A program made the position numbers and the translations under genes. The notes under the pieces are model-generated. The model saw nothing but the letters and a program-made list of their open reading frames with translations. It did not search any database and had not been told where the DNA came from. Source: Torreya grandis (taxonomy: Eukaryota > Streptophyta > Pinopsida > Cupressales > Taxaceae). From it: a stretch of 64,000 nt of DNA. Positions 1-12,199 of the stretch are shown here, piece after piece; within the stretch, counting starts at the first letter, position 1, and each line of letters begins with the position of its first letter. Location of the stretch: the NCBI GenBank assembly GCA_037957365.1, contig JARHVA010004905.1, forward strand, positions 1,006,001 through 1,070,000. Reading direction: 5' to 3'.

Positions 1-440
1 GTTTTATTAATGTGTTAAGTTGAGTGAGTTAGTCTATTCAAATAGTGTCATTATAGGACTATTTTTAATCCTCTTAGCCTAAACATTTATCATAACCTCA
101 TAATCAAATATTGATGTGAGAAGATGTAGATTGGAGAAGTGTATGTTTGGTTAGTCCCTTGTTCTCATGTGTAACATGCAGTTGGTTAGTAGTCATAAAC
201 TAATTTGGTGAATCAACTCTTCTAGGATAGTTTAAATTAAATTTTCTCTCCCTTTTATTTCACAAATTCTAGGTGTAGTAGTGATTTACAAGTGGTACAT
301 CAAGGAAACTAGACCTATTTAGAGATTCACCTCATTCTTAGGCTACCCACAACTTAGAGGTGTTTCAATTGTGCCACTTGGATGAGGATAGTTGAGACAT
401 CTCCTCAAAGGGTGAAAATCCAAATGAAAATAATTTTTGG
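1..440 (+). repeat. 3' part of a left LTR of element E1 (truncated by window edge)
   Basis: This segment recurs in the same orientation at 7,320-7,750 at roughly 80-85% identity by eye. Both copies contain GAGAAGATGTAGATTGGAGA, a GTGTAACATGCA-type stretch, GGTGTAGTAGTGATTTA and a block ending in GAGACATCTCCTCAAAGG. A third, more diverged copy lies near 19,960-20,190. After the repeat the two sequences stop matching, as expected at an LTR/internal junction. The junction carries variants of a GTGACAAT-type string that may be an eroded primer-binding site. The LTR start is outside the window. Confidence 0.6.
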
Positions 441-479
441 CTTTCCTAATGGGATTCTTTATCCAAGAAGTTGATGGAT

Positions 480-2330
480 TTTTGATGTTGTCTTTCAACA
501 CATCAGCCTTTGGAGGCATCTATCCAAGCGTCAATGGCAACATTGAAGTTATATCAACTAGTCAAGAAATCCAATTTTCATTTTAAAGGTTATTAATAAT
601 GGTTATTTGTGTTATTTATTCAAAATTAAAGTTCATGGATATTTTTGGTTTTGATTTTTTCTTTCCACAAGTTGGTGAGGTTTATCAAGTTTATGGCACT
701 CCCTATCGGCATTGTCCTATCCTTACTAGCTCTAATATGATCTTTACCAGCTCCAATATGGTACTTTCCAACCTTGCCATGAGTTGTATTAGCCCTATTA
801 TACTCCTTATCCTTATTAATATACCCATTAACTTCAAGAGAGACTTTTCTAAGAGAAACTAGCTAAGAAAATTGAGGAGTTAGAGTTGATAGTGAAATTG
901 TTGAGTCAAGGTGTGATGGAAGGTTCAAATCCAAAAGAAGATCCTATCCTCAAATACACGTAGTCTAACCTTCCTCAAGAATGTACTTAAGCTAAATAAA
1001 ATTTTAATGAAGATATTTTCAAATGGAAGGAATAAAACCATGCCATTTTAGCCAAAGGTTTGCCTCCCCTTCCTCAAGATTTTCCAAAATTATCCCCTAT
1101 AATTCATTCTCAATTTAATTTTGAGTTTTATGTTCCACCTAGACCAACTAGTTCATATTATCCTCACCATATCACCCTTTTACCTAATGTACCTATAGTA
1201 TGGGAACCTAAATAGAATTATTTGGTTGAGAAGAATTCATAACATTCGCTTAAATAAAATATAACTCCTTGGTAACCTCATTGGGCTAAGTCACCTCATT
1301 TCAAGATGCCTAGTCTTGGTATCACCAAGAAGGAGAAGGAGATTAAATATCTTGCAGACCTTGAGAAGAAAATTAAGGTAATGATAGTTGAAATATAATT
1401 TGAGAACCCTTAAGAGGTCAAAAATTCTAAATAAGAGGTGAGTCCTTGTGTTGAGTCTTCTTGTTGTGCTGATAATAAGGAATGCCTTCCTTGTGACAAA
1501 GAAGAAATCTTGGATGAAGTCCTTTTGGATTCTAAATAAGAGGATGAAGGATATTATCTTGTTTTTACCCTTCATAATGCTGATCAAAAAGAATATGAGG
1601 AATTGTGGTAGAAATTTGAAAACATTTGCAATGATTTTGAGTCTCTTAAGGGGTTTACAACTTCCTTAGAGTTGATTGTAAGTGATGGTGAACAAGATGA
1701 AATTTTCCAAAATGTCATAAATGAGAAAGAACAAGTCTCTAATTAGCTTTGGGATGAATTTTTTGAAATAATTAGAGTAGGTTACACTCCTCTTCAAGGA
1801 AACTATGATCTAATCAAAAGTGGAGAGAAACCTTGACACTCAAGCAAGCATGCAAAGAAAAAGCAACTTTTTAAATTTGTGCTTTCAAGAGACATATGCA
1901 TTCCATGGTGATATGTTTGAAATCAGAAAGATGGGATACATCCTCTCAACCAATTTTGAGGAAAACATAAGATCTTGAAATATGAAACAAGATTCTATTG
2001 GACTCAATATTCTAAGGAACAAGAAACTACTCTTCTTGAAGCCATAACTACTAAGATATGCAAGTTGATCATGAGATGAAAAATGGACATCAATATGAGG
2101 TATGTGTACAAGGTCAACAGGGATTACATTTACATTGGAGAAATATTTGAAGATGATCTACTTGAGATCATATCAAGTGAATTTCCAAAGAATAGGTCTA
2201 ATCCATCAAGTATCCAATCCAAAAATCAACATGCTTGATACTATGATTCATCTCATGAAGAAGGAGATGCAAGGTAATTTCCTTTTGATCTTGGAAAGGG
2301 AGGCATGCTTAATTTTTAGTTGTACATAGT
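480..2330 (+). pseudogene. decayed internal ORF of element E1, function not recognised
   Basis: One forward reading direction gives protein-like sequence for about 1.8 kb, broken by stops: an N-terminal charged helix near 870-925 (KKIEELELIVKLL), a Pro/Tyr-rich part near 1,130-1,180 (PPRPTSSYYPHH), a second Lys/Glu-rich helix near 1,320-1,390 (KKEKEIKYLADLEKKI), and an acidic stretch to about 1,830 with a pair of close cysteines (ESSCC) near 1,460. No gag, protease, RT or integrase motif is visible. It lies between the two E1 LTR copies, so E1 looks like a non-autonomous element with its own ORF. It could be a highly diverged gag; I cannot assign it. Many stops and at least one frame change make it a pseudogene. 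Confidence 0.45.
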
Positions 2331-5300
2331 GGTTTGTTTTTTTATTTCCCTTATTGATTTGAGCACATGTGTGTGTGTCTTATTAGTTTGTTCACTTTGT
2401 TTTATATGTGTCCTTTGTTTTATGTGGTTGAGGTAGTCAATTGGTCTTATCTTGATCAAAACATGGTTGTCAAATGTTAAGTCATCTTGTTATGTTTTAG
2501 ACTCTAGATGACTCCCTAAACCTAATAGACTAATAATGCTACTAGAAAATTTAGCATAAAAGGTATGCTACCCTTATGAGTCACCAATTTATTGACCAAA
2601 TTTGACCCTGTAGGTCAAATTGGGACCCTTATAGGTAATAAATTTATTTTTATGTGTTTTATGGGTCTAATATTATTTCATAAGGTGTATTATAGGTCAT
2701 TTGATCTATTTTAATGGCATATTAGCCTTTTTCATTACTCATTTTAGTCCTTATTTAATTTTGATTCATTTTGGGGGTTAAAATAGAGAATTAAATGACT
2801 TATAAATAATCCTTGGGAAATGTGAAGGATTCAAGGGGTGATGTCATGTGACACGTCCTAATATGTCTTATTAACTATTTATAACTAAAAAGTGGTAGGT
2901 CCCTCAGAAAAAAGAGTATTTTTCTTAGATAAAATAATAATTTAATGAGGTGAAAATAATTTTATAGACTCCTACAATTGATAAAATTTTAGGATAGTCC
3001 CTTGGTCTTCCATACACTCATTCTATTGATTAGTTTGACTAGAATCTCAAAAAAATGAATAAAATTGCTTCTCTCTCCTTTCACTAGGCTTGGAAAGCAA
3101 AAATAGTCTTTAGGTTTATACTTGGTATGGTCAAAAAGAGAGTTTTTAGGAAAAATTATCATGGGTGTTTCTCTAAAATTATTTAGCTTCCATTTTATGT
3201 TTGGTTTTATAGGAGTGGTGTCCTGTACTTTATGAACCATTCTTAAGAAGTTGACCTATCTAATTTAATTTATAATCTATGAACCATATAGGTTTTACCT
3301 TGGTTTGGAAATGTTTCTACAATTCACTTGATAATGTTGTTTCTAGATGATTTTTAATCCCTCTTCAAGTTATCCCCATTCTTGGTTTCATGTTTTGATG
3401 GGCCAAGTATCCCAAGTTGTAAAAGAGGACACTTTCTATGTTGCTAGTAGTTTCCCACTACTTCCAATGCCTTCAAGTCTTAGTAATGGTGTACAAGGAT
3501 AGTGATGGTTATTTTACATGTTTCAAGTGTTGTTTCATTTCATTATAACTTCATTAACCAAAGAATATTCATGGTTTTCAATCATATACCACACATACAC
3601 ATAATTTTCCATTGGTCCCAAGGCCTACCTACTTCTATTTCATCACCAAAGGGAAAGTTGACTTTTTTTTTTGGCCAAGTATAAACTCATGGTTAATGAT
3701 ATATATTAGAAAATAACCCAACACCCTTATCACTATGAGATTATGAAGTGAGGGGGTAAGCCCCAATACCAAGATAATACCATTTCCAATACAAATCCCT
3801 TTCAACCTAAATGTCCTAAAACCATCCATAGATTGCTTTCTAGTTCCCTGTTTTTAGCCAACTTCTCTATCACACTTAAAATAACACTTTTTAATATTAT
3901 AATAACACTCAAGATGACCAATTAGATATAAATTACCTTTTAATTTATTTATTTCTCTCAGATAATTATGTATATGACCTACAAACAAGAAATGGTACTA
4001 TCATGGAGGAATTCATGTTGAAAATGAGTATTGACACCTATTTTAGATCCTTTAGAATGTGAAGATTAAATTTTAAGGTATTTGGATAATCCTAGAAATC
4101 ATGATAAGTTATAAATAATTCACACTACCCAAACTCACATTTGTTTCCTGTACATGACAATGTCCACCTATAGGTGGTTTAGCAGAGGGCTGATATTACT
4201 TGTATGGAGCATTGGAACAAGTGATAGAACTCACCTTGAAGTCATGATGTGATATATAAAGCATGGAAATTGTAATTGAAAGGATGGATTAATAAATGAA
4301 AGTTGAAAACCATGTTCATGTTTAAAATGACTCTATTTAGGGACCTAATCCCTAAACTAAGAAAATAGAGGTCTGAGCCTTTTGTCAGGGTCATATTAAA
4401 GTGGTTACAAAGATTTTTGATGCATCTAAAAAAATAAAAAATTTAGCCTCCATATGAGAGAAGAGATATAAAAAATTTATAGGATGAATTACTATGGGAG
4501 GTTAGTTTTTGAAAGACTCCAAGTTGCCCTTTTGGTCACTAAACTCAAGTAGTGATTACCTATAGGTTTGAGCCCAAAAAGACCTTTTCACTCAATAGTA
4601 CAAAACTAGACCATTAATTAATGTTTGAATGGTCCTATATAGTTTATAATAACATTATGATCTAAAGGATCATCAAAGAGGTTCATATGCATAGTTTTTT
4701 CCTTATAAACACTTACAACTATGTCCAATTCAAAAACTATCCACCTACAGCTAGGGTACCCTATTTTAAGAAGTCAAGAAGTGCAAGTGCCTATTATCTG
4801 TAGGTTTAATATTTGGAAAATTATGAGAAAATATTGATGAGATTATAATAAGGTATAAAATATTAACAATAATTAGGAATGATAGGTATTTTCCTTTTGG
4901 GTATGTTTTGAGGTGACAGTCCCTAAACTGAGAAATGTCTCCCTATAGCCTACAACTCAAAGTTGATTAAAGCTCACTTTTGGAAAAGTATGAAAGGATA
5001 CGGTATTATTAGTGTTTTTAGGAGATATTAATAGAATTTATAAAGGTTAAAACTTTAGTTCTTATTCATAAAACCCTTACTCTACCATACACAGTCAACT
5101 AAAGTCAATTGTAGGTGATAGTCATCCACATGGTGATTATTTTAGGTCTTAGACCTAAAAAATGCATGTCACAGGTGACTGAAAGGACTATGAGGTGGAA
5201 TTAAAGGTTTGATAAGACCTTATAACTAGGTAATAATATCTATAAGTGTGATTTACACCTACAAGTAGGGGAAATATGTAAGCAAGGTCAACTTATCACT

Positions 5301-7319
5301 CAGGCCTAACTAAGTAAGAACATAATTCAAGGTGTAAATATAGATGAGAAAGGTTTATAAGAATAATTTTAAACTATAAAATTATAGTGACCATAATTTT
5401 AAACTATCATGACGTGTAAATATGGGAAGAAAAGGCTCAAATGTTACATCACATATTCCATTCCTTAAATCATACACATAGTCTATCATAACAGGGGTCT
5501 GTCTTGGGTATTTGAGGATTTGAGGGGTCAAATGACCTAAAAAAGAGATAAAATTTGATACATATCATATATATTACTTTTATAATCCCATAAAATATTC
5601 AAAAATTTCCAAGTAAATAGGGAGTTCCCTCTATTTCGTCTCAGATAGAGGGCACTTCCTTTTATGCACAAACATGTAGTCTTGAAGAATGGAGAGGAAG
5701 GAATGAGATGAAGGGAAAATGATACATTGGGGAAGGTATGAATAGGTTTGGAATGCATGGAAAAACATGATAAACCTATCAAAAAATGAGTAAACCCAAT
5801 AGGATGGTCTCAATTTCCAAGTATGTAGATAGGTTTATTTGAGGCCTAGAGCCCAATTGGGGGTCAAACTTCATTTCCATCCCTTAGTGATATTCCCACC
5901 CTATTTTATCATGTTTATATAATGAATTAAGATAGTACTGAGCTATTAGGATATAGAGGAATCCATGAGAATCCATTTTTGGGATTGAAGACAACACTAG
6001 GCCTATGTAAATAGAAGGAAAAGTTTGATCAGGCAACTTTAGAAGCTCATATCTACTTGAATGCTTTGCATGGGGACCTAAGGAGATTGGAGAAGTTTAT
6101 AGGGTTCTTATAAATTGATATTTTGGATTTTTTTTTCAAATTAAACATCACATCTTTATGAATGAATCTTAAGAGGGTAAAATAGGGAATTCCTCACCAA
6201 AACCCTTGCTAGTGACCAATTTGAGGAAATGAATGAGATAATTAACCAAAATGGCATAGTTTTCCAAAAAAAAAGGATTTAATGTTTTATAAGACTCATT
6301 CAATCTCCCTACCATTAGGATGAGTTATATAGAATCTATATGGACAAGGTATAAAATTTATTGTATTGACTAGTTTATGCATTGCATAGGTTCTAGGAGG
6401 TTTCAAGAGATGAAATAAACTTTGGAAGGAATATAGAGACCTAATATAACTAACCATGTCCATTTAATGTCTTGGAAAAACTCCTAAATGTGTTTATTAG
6501 TTGCTTCATCTCATCTAGTCAGAATTGACATAGTGAACATGGTAGTGAGAAGTGTGAAAACTTCAAGTGGATGTGTTTTTAAGGTCTAACTAATACCTCT
6601 AATGCCATAGAGGGTATTTAAAAGATTCATACACTAAATTTTATGAATATTCACTGAAATTTAATTCTATTTTGGAATAAAAGTGTGTAGGGTGTGTGAA
6701 AGAAGAGTTATTTTGACTGTAGAAGGTGATAGCTCATTTTGGGAAGATTTCAGATGAGTAGGACTATAACCAATGCATGAAGAGGCATGTATGAAAGCCT
6801 TTCCTCTAATTAAAATAATTATACCTATCCATAGTTATTTTTTGGATGTTTAAATATGGATAGATCATGAGGATGATTTTTTGAGCCAGTAAAGGGAATT
6901 CCACACCACTTTTCATGACTTTCATTCCTTGTATGGACACTTTTACTTCCTAACCTTGTATGTTCCATTTCACATATTATTATAATGTATATGAAACCTA
7001 TTTTATTAGTATGATAAGTGTCCTTATGACCTTTGGACATCTCTCTTCTTCTCTCTCTCTCTCTCTCTTAAGTTTTATAAGAACTACCCATTTTCGCCTT
7101 TGTAAACTATGATCCACCTGAGTATGGTGAAGCCCTACTCATTTCCATACCATGGATCAATAAATAATAATGATTTTTACCTCTTAAATGACTATTCATA
7201 GTATTTTTACTTGGATGATTGATTTTTTTTAGTGATGAGTTATTGTTTCCTTAGCATTTTTATTTCATTCTCTCACCTATTTTTAGTTGGAAAGCTTCTT
7301 CTTGCAGGTCATATGAAGT
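2331..7319. other. non-coding AT-rich stretch, possibly the 5' part of a very long E1 LTR
   Basis: Five kilobases without any protein-like reading frame on either strand. A purine run, GGAAAGGGAGG, at about 2,295-2,305 is followed by CATGCTTAATT and resembles a polypurine tract followed by TG. If real, the right LTR of E1 would run from about 2,306 to about 7,745, near 5.4 kb. The left copy lies outside the window, so this cannot be tested here. Apart from a CT microsatellite near 7,040 I see nothing else. Confidence 0.3.
7040..7069. repeat. (CT)n microsatellite
   Basis: About 30 bases of nearly pure CT dinucleotide, interrupted once by TT, in the non-coding part of E1. Confidence 0.9.
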
Positions 7320-7750
7320 GTTTTATTAATGTGTTAAGGTTGATTGAGTTAGTATATTAAACTAGTGCCATCATAGGCATCTTGTTTATTCTTTCTATCC
7401 CAAACATTCATCACAATCTCATAATGAAATATTAATGTGAGAAGATGTAGATTGGAGATGTGTATGTTTGTTTATTCCTTTGTTTTCATGTGTAACATGC
7501 ATCTAGTTGGGATTCATAAACTATTTTAGTGTATCACCTCCTTTAGGATAGTTTAGTTTTAGTTTTTGTTCCCTTTTCCCTCACAAATTTTAGGTGTAGT
7601 AGTGATTTATAAGTGGTACATCAAGGGAGCTATCCCTATCTAGAGATTCACCTCATTATTAGGCTACCCATAGCCTAGAGGTATTTAAATTATGCCACTA
7701 GGATGAGGAGAGATGAGACATCTCCTCAAAGGTTAAAAATCTAAGTGACA
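7320..7750 (+). repeat. 3' end of the right LTR of E1
   Basis: Direct repeat of bases 1-440 in the same orientation. Similarity ends near CTAAGTGACAAT at about 7,741-7,752, which aligns with TTTGGTGACAAT at the third copy near 20,170. Beyond it the sequence is the antisense of the E2 pol end, so this is also the boundary with E2. Confidence 0.6.
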
Positions 7751-7899
7751 ATAAGCACTAAGTTTGAAATCCTAAATTCTTTGACTTTTGCTCTCTTGTC
7801 AAACCAACTTTTTACCACATCTTGGTGTTTTTTGAATGTTGACAAGGCTTCAATCCTTGAATCCTCCATCTTTATTATATCTAATAATATTGATTTGGA

Positions 7900-8625
7900 T
7901 TTATCATTTGGCTACATGTAGTCTTTCATAAACTAATAAGTGGGTGGCTTCAATGTAATGGGGAAAATTGGTCTACATTTATATACTAGTACGTAGGGTG
8001 AAGCCTTTAGGGCTTGCTTGTATCTTGTCTAGTCTACCCAAAGGGCATACTTTAGTAAATTATGACAGTCCCTAGGCTTGTCCCCTATTGACTTATTAAT
8101 TACATTGATTATATTTTTATTTGTTGATTCTACTAGTCTATTTCCCTGAGTGTAATGGCTATAATCTAACTTGATGATGATCTAGTTATCATGTGCCCAT
8201 TTAGTAAATTTTGTTGCTATGAAAATTGGCCCATTATCACAAACCTGAGAAATAGGCATGCCAAATCTAGTTGTTATGCGTTCCTATAAAAAACACATCA
8301 CATATTATCCTCTATAATTCTTTGTGGCTATGAATTCAATCCATCTAGTATATTAATCAGTAGTAGTAAGTAGAAATTTATGGCTTGATAATAAATTTAG
8401 GTTAATGACCCTAATGAAGTCTAAACCCCCTTGGGAAAATGGCCTTCCTTCTACAACCAACTATAATGGCATTGTTGCATGTAATTCCCTATTGGCTAAA
8501 GTTTGAAATTTATGGCATGTTTTAATGTGAGTGTGAGCATCATTAAAGATGGTTGGCCAATAGTAACCCAATCTCAAGTTTTTATGGGTTGTGGTATTCC
8601 TAAAAGGATGACCACTACCTATCTT
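7900..8625 (-). pseudogene. E2 integrase (zinc-binding and DDE core), broken
   Basis: Minus-strand translation gives the HHCC zinc-binding region near 8,480-8,580 (GYYWPTIFNDAHTHIKTCHK). The core begins GLDFIRVINLN near 8,400-8,430, which holds the first catalytic Asp. It continues through CDNGPIF near 8,220-8,240 (second Asp). The YTQGN-LVESTNK region near 8,110-8,170 contains the expected third catalytic Glu. The end resembles the usual ASPY-LVY block near 7,980-8,010. Several in-frame stops interrupt it (for example after TTTD and after HDN). In life it would insert element cDNA into chromosomes. It directly follows the RNase H in element order. Confidence 0.85.
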
Positions 8626-8929
8626 TTGATGCAAGTTCTCTAGGATTTATTTAGCTTCCTCTATATATACACATATAACATAAATACCTTCATAGTTAAT
8701 TCTATATAGGACTTCCTTATTAATAATTTAATGAGTATATTTGAGTCTCAAATCTTTCTTATTTCTCTATTGAGCTTCAGGGAACAAGTTCCTATAAGTA
8801 AATACTATATTATATTAGTATACCACTCTCCTTTAGAGACTTGGGCTTACATACCTCTTCAATGGTGATGCATGGATATGGATAAGTCATGAGGTGAATA
8901 ATTCTTTGATCTCTGATGATCTTTACAAG

Positions 8930-9290
8930 CTTGACCTCGATGCCAATTCTTAGAGCTTGCCCATCCATTTTCCTCAATATTCTCCTATCTCATTTTGTGA
9001 TAGGGTGAGCTTGATAGTAGGATTGATTACAATAAAATTGAATTTATTCCCTAAGATGTAATGTTAAAAATTATTCACTACTTTTACCAAGGCAAATATA
9101 TATTTGTCAATCATAGAGTACTTGATTTTTGTATCTTTCAGTTTCATGCTCATAAATGCAATTAGATGCTCCATCTCATCATTTTTTTACATGATCATAA
9201 TAGTAATTGAATGCTCTAAAGCAAATGAGTATAGATAAAAATGCTTGTTGAAATTAGGATTGATTAGTAATAAATCTTATGATATTGTAT
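8930..9290 (-). pseudogene. E2 conventional gypsy RNase H, broken
   Basis: Downstream of the RT thumb the minus strand reads HFYLYSFALEHSITIMIM, then HLIAFMSMKLKDTKIKYS and DKYIFALVKVVNNF-HYILGNKF. This matches the usual gypsy RNase H pattern (Asp-containing start, then the IAF-S-KL-..E-Y and HYL-G-KF blocks). The catalytic positions are eroded: the first Asp is replaced by Ser in YSF. In the family it degrades the RNA strand of the RNA:DNA hybrid. Confidence 0.7.
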
Positions 9291-10330
9291 TTTAAATGTT
9301 CTAAAAGGACTTTTAGGCTTTAGCTATCCATTCTATTTTGGCATCTTTCTTCAGCATGGCATTTAGGGGTTTGACTATCTTTGTAAATCCTAAGATGAAC
9401 TTTCTCATGAAGTTAATTTTTTCAAATATTGATTTGAGCTCCTTCTTTCTATTTAGTGAATGAATCTTTGAAATTACCTAAATTCTATTTGGATCAATGG
9501 TGATCCCATCCTTAGTAATGATATGCCCCAAAATATTACCTTTAGTCACTCTGAATATTATTTTTTTGGGTTTAATGAAATACCAAACCTTCTACATCTT
9601 TTAAATATGGATTTTAGGTGACTTATGTGGTCCTTTCAATTATTTTAGAATACTATAAGATCATCCATGTAAATGATTATGTATTTTCCTATTAGTCCCT
9701 TGAAGGCATGATCCATGGTGTGTTGAAATGTAGTCCTACATTTATTAGGCAAAACAACATCCTTTTATATACATAAATTCCCCACTTCATGGTAAACGTC
9801 ATCTTCATTTTATCTTTAGATTAAACCAATACCTGATTATAGCTCAAAAATCCATCCAAGAAAGACACCATTTTAGAACCACTTATTATTTGTATCACCT
9901 CATCAAAAAAGCAAATGATAGTTATCATTTTTAGAAGCCTTGTTTATATTTATGAAGTCCACACATAATCTGATCTTGCCACTCTTCTTTCTTACTGGGG
10001 CCAGATTGGTCACTTAGGTATAATGTCAGATTGGGAAGATGATTTTGGCACTCAATAGATTCTCTAATTCTCTCTAAATAAGAGGCTTTAAAATAGGATT
10101 GGTTGGCCATTATCTTTGTTTGAATGGTTTAAGATTTGTTTTTAGGGGGATCATATGAGTGATGACCTATGAGTCATACACTTTTAGGTATTCATGTGTC
10201 TAGGTGATGATGTCCATATATTGATAAATTAAATCCTTCACTCATTGCATTTTTTCTAAAGTGTATTTGAGACCAATATTCACATAACGTGGGTTATGAT
10301 CATCTCTTAGATTTTCTCTTTTGAAGTTTG
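9290..10330 (-). pseudogene. E2 reverse transcriptase, broken
   Basis: Minus-strand translation from about 10.33 kb gives a pre-RT linker (LKVYDS near 10,170, then MIPLKTNLKPF), then PVRKKSGKIRLCVDFIN at about 9,955-10,010. The mid-domain is eroded (FQHTMDHAFKGLIGKY). The active site IIIYMDDLIVF lies at about 9,655-9,690. It ends with the palm/thumb block ISLNPKKIIFRVTKGNILGH and KDGITIDPNRI near 9,480-9,600. The YMDD tetrad is intact but stops flank it. The domain follows an archaeal-type RNase H in element order rather than preceding it. Confidence 0.9.
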
Positions 10331-10639
10331 ATTTACTAAATTTTTTCTATCTTAGCTATTGTGTCTGAGGGTCCAAGTAGAATGGCATTTCTAAGGAGAC
10401 TAAGTTAGTTGTAATTTAATTCTCTTTGAGCTAGAGAATGCCCTCTTTATCTATTTTTTCTTGATAGAGGTGATTAAAATCCTTGTCATCAACTATTTGG
10501 GACTTAAAATCACCTAAATTAGTTAAGAACTAAATAATCTACTGGTCATCATCGAAGACATGAATTTTTTTTATGTTATTAGGAATAGGGGAAAGGAACA
10601 AATTTAATAGAAAACCTCTTTACCTTAGACTCTTATAAC

Positions 10640-11060
10640 AACTCTAAATTAGTAGCAGTAGTAGATAATGAATCAACAGCCTAATTTTTCTCTCTATGGA
10701 GTGTTAAGATGTTGAAAAATTTGAAGTTTTTAATCAAGTACCATGCTCTATGATTGTATCACTTCAAATAAGACAACTTGCATTAATATTTTTTTTGATT
10801 TTTTTGACCATCAGCTTTGAATTTCTAAATAATTCTATTTTCCTTACATTGTTTTTTAGTGCAAACTATAATCCCAAAATTAGAGCCTCATACTTAGATC
10901 TATTGTTAGTGCATGAAAATTGTAATCTGTATGCTACCAAAAATTTCTTACCTTGTGGATCAATCAATCTAATTCCCATAATTGATCCTTGCTTAGATCT
11001 AGTTCATCAAAGTGTAGAGTCCATAGCTAATTAGAACCATTAGGTGTTAGTTTTTGTATT
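10640..11060 (-). pseudogene. E2 archaeal-type (second) RNase H located between protease and RT
   Basis: The minus strand from about 11,055 reads WTLHFDE, then after a frame change RSKQGSIMGIRLIDPQGKKF. YRLQFSCTNN, then SKYEALILGL near 10,870-10,890, lead to VRKIELFRNSKLMVKKIK, and finally FFNILTLHREKN-AVDSLS near 10,650-10,710. This is the layout of the second RNase H of Tat elements: first Asp in W-LHFD, Glu in KYEAL, degraded Asp in FRNS, last Asp in AVDSL. In known Tat elements as I recall them this domain sits after the first RNase H, before integrase. Here it sits directly after the protease and before the RT, with a normal RNase H still present after the RT. Confidence 0.8.
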
Positions 11061-11149
11061 TGATTCTGAATAGTAAGACTATAGATACCAATGTTGGGTG
11101 AGTCAGACTTTTCTTATTCATTCTTGATTTTATATTCTATAATGAGATA

Positions 11150-11520
11150 TTTAATTTTGGACTCTCTATCAATTCTGATCTAATTTGAAACTCCTCTCCA
11201 TGGTAGCCATATATGGGAAAAGTTTGTAGAGAGATATCCATTAAGAATTTGGGACCAATCTTTATTCAGTAATAGTCTATATCCTTTTGGTATTTCTACT
11301 ACCAAAGTATCAATAGTGTTTTGGAATCTTAGTTTAAATTCTACTTTAATGCGTACATTGTTTAATTCTCTAACTATCGATACCACCATTTCGTCTAGTT
11401 GAGAAATTGTCCTCTTTGAAGGGCTTGAAAATAAACCAATATTTTGACATATGGAAGTAGGCATGATAGTTTTATAATCTCTAGAATCAATTAAACAATT
11501 ATGAATGTTTTTATCAAATA
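11150..11520 (-). pseudogene. E2 aspartic protease remnant
   Basis: The minus strand reads NCLIDSRDYKTIMPTSICQN near 11,440-11,505, the plant gypsy protease active-site region. The catalytic D-S/T-G triad is D-S-R, so Gly is lost. Then follow NNVRIKVEFKLRFQ, NTIDTLVVEIPKGYRLLLNKDW and WLPWRGVSN, equivalent to the flap and the LLG-DW block. An open frame covers 11,464-11,180. In the family it cleaves the gag-pol polyprotein. The archaeal-type RNase H follows about 100 bases downstream. Confidence 0.75.
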
Positions 11521-12199
11521 CTCGGATAATAACATAAAGGGTGGAACTTCTGGCATGCTCTTGTAGATGATGTTGGTATTAGATGCCTTTAATTTAACTA
11601 TAAACACTTTCACCTTTTCCATAGGTGACTTCTAGTAATGGACTTTGATAATAGTTCCTTTTATTTAGTGATTTGGGCTAACTCACGAAGAGTTATATTT
11701 GCCTTGATCTTCTTCATATCTTACATAATATTGTATCCCCCTTTGCTTGGTTCTTCCCTACTCTATTGATGATTGTTCCCCTTTGGAGGAGGTGGATTAT
11801 TATCCACCTTAGGATTAAGAGGAATCATCATGGTATTTGGAGGAGTTTATGTTGTAAGTGGCTATTTGTTCCTCAAGTTGTACAAACCTCTCTAGAATTA
11901 CTGAAAAACATCCATATTATCTTCTAGTTCATTATCATCTTCACCTAGGAAGGGAAATTCATGAGTTTCAAAGAACATGGAAGTGTTGGAAGATCTAGGA
12001 TTTCAATGATGCTTGGGTGTATTATGAATTTGATCTTGTCTAACCACCTCTCTCTAAAATATTTCAAATACTACACAAAATTCAACATAGCTGAGCTCAC
12101 CATGCTTGGAAGTGTTGTGAATTTTGCACCAATTAGGAAAATTTGTCTACTATATTGATCTTTAGAAGTTTTTAGGTTATTTAGACCTATTGAATGGTC

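Noticed and set aside
7320..7750. This repeat as the 3' LTR of E2
   Set aside because: The copies at 1-440 and 19,960-20,190 lie in the plus orientation with the LTR-to-internal junction at their right ends, and no copy occurs upstream of E2 gag.
10750..11034. 94-codon plus-strand frame
   Set aside because: Shadow of the E2 archaeal-type RNase H on the minus strand.
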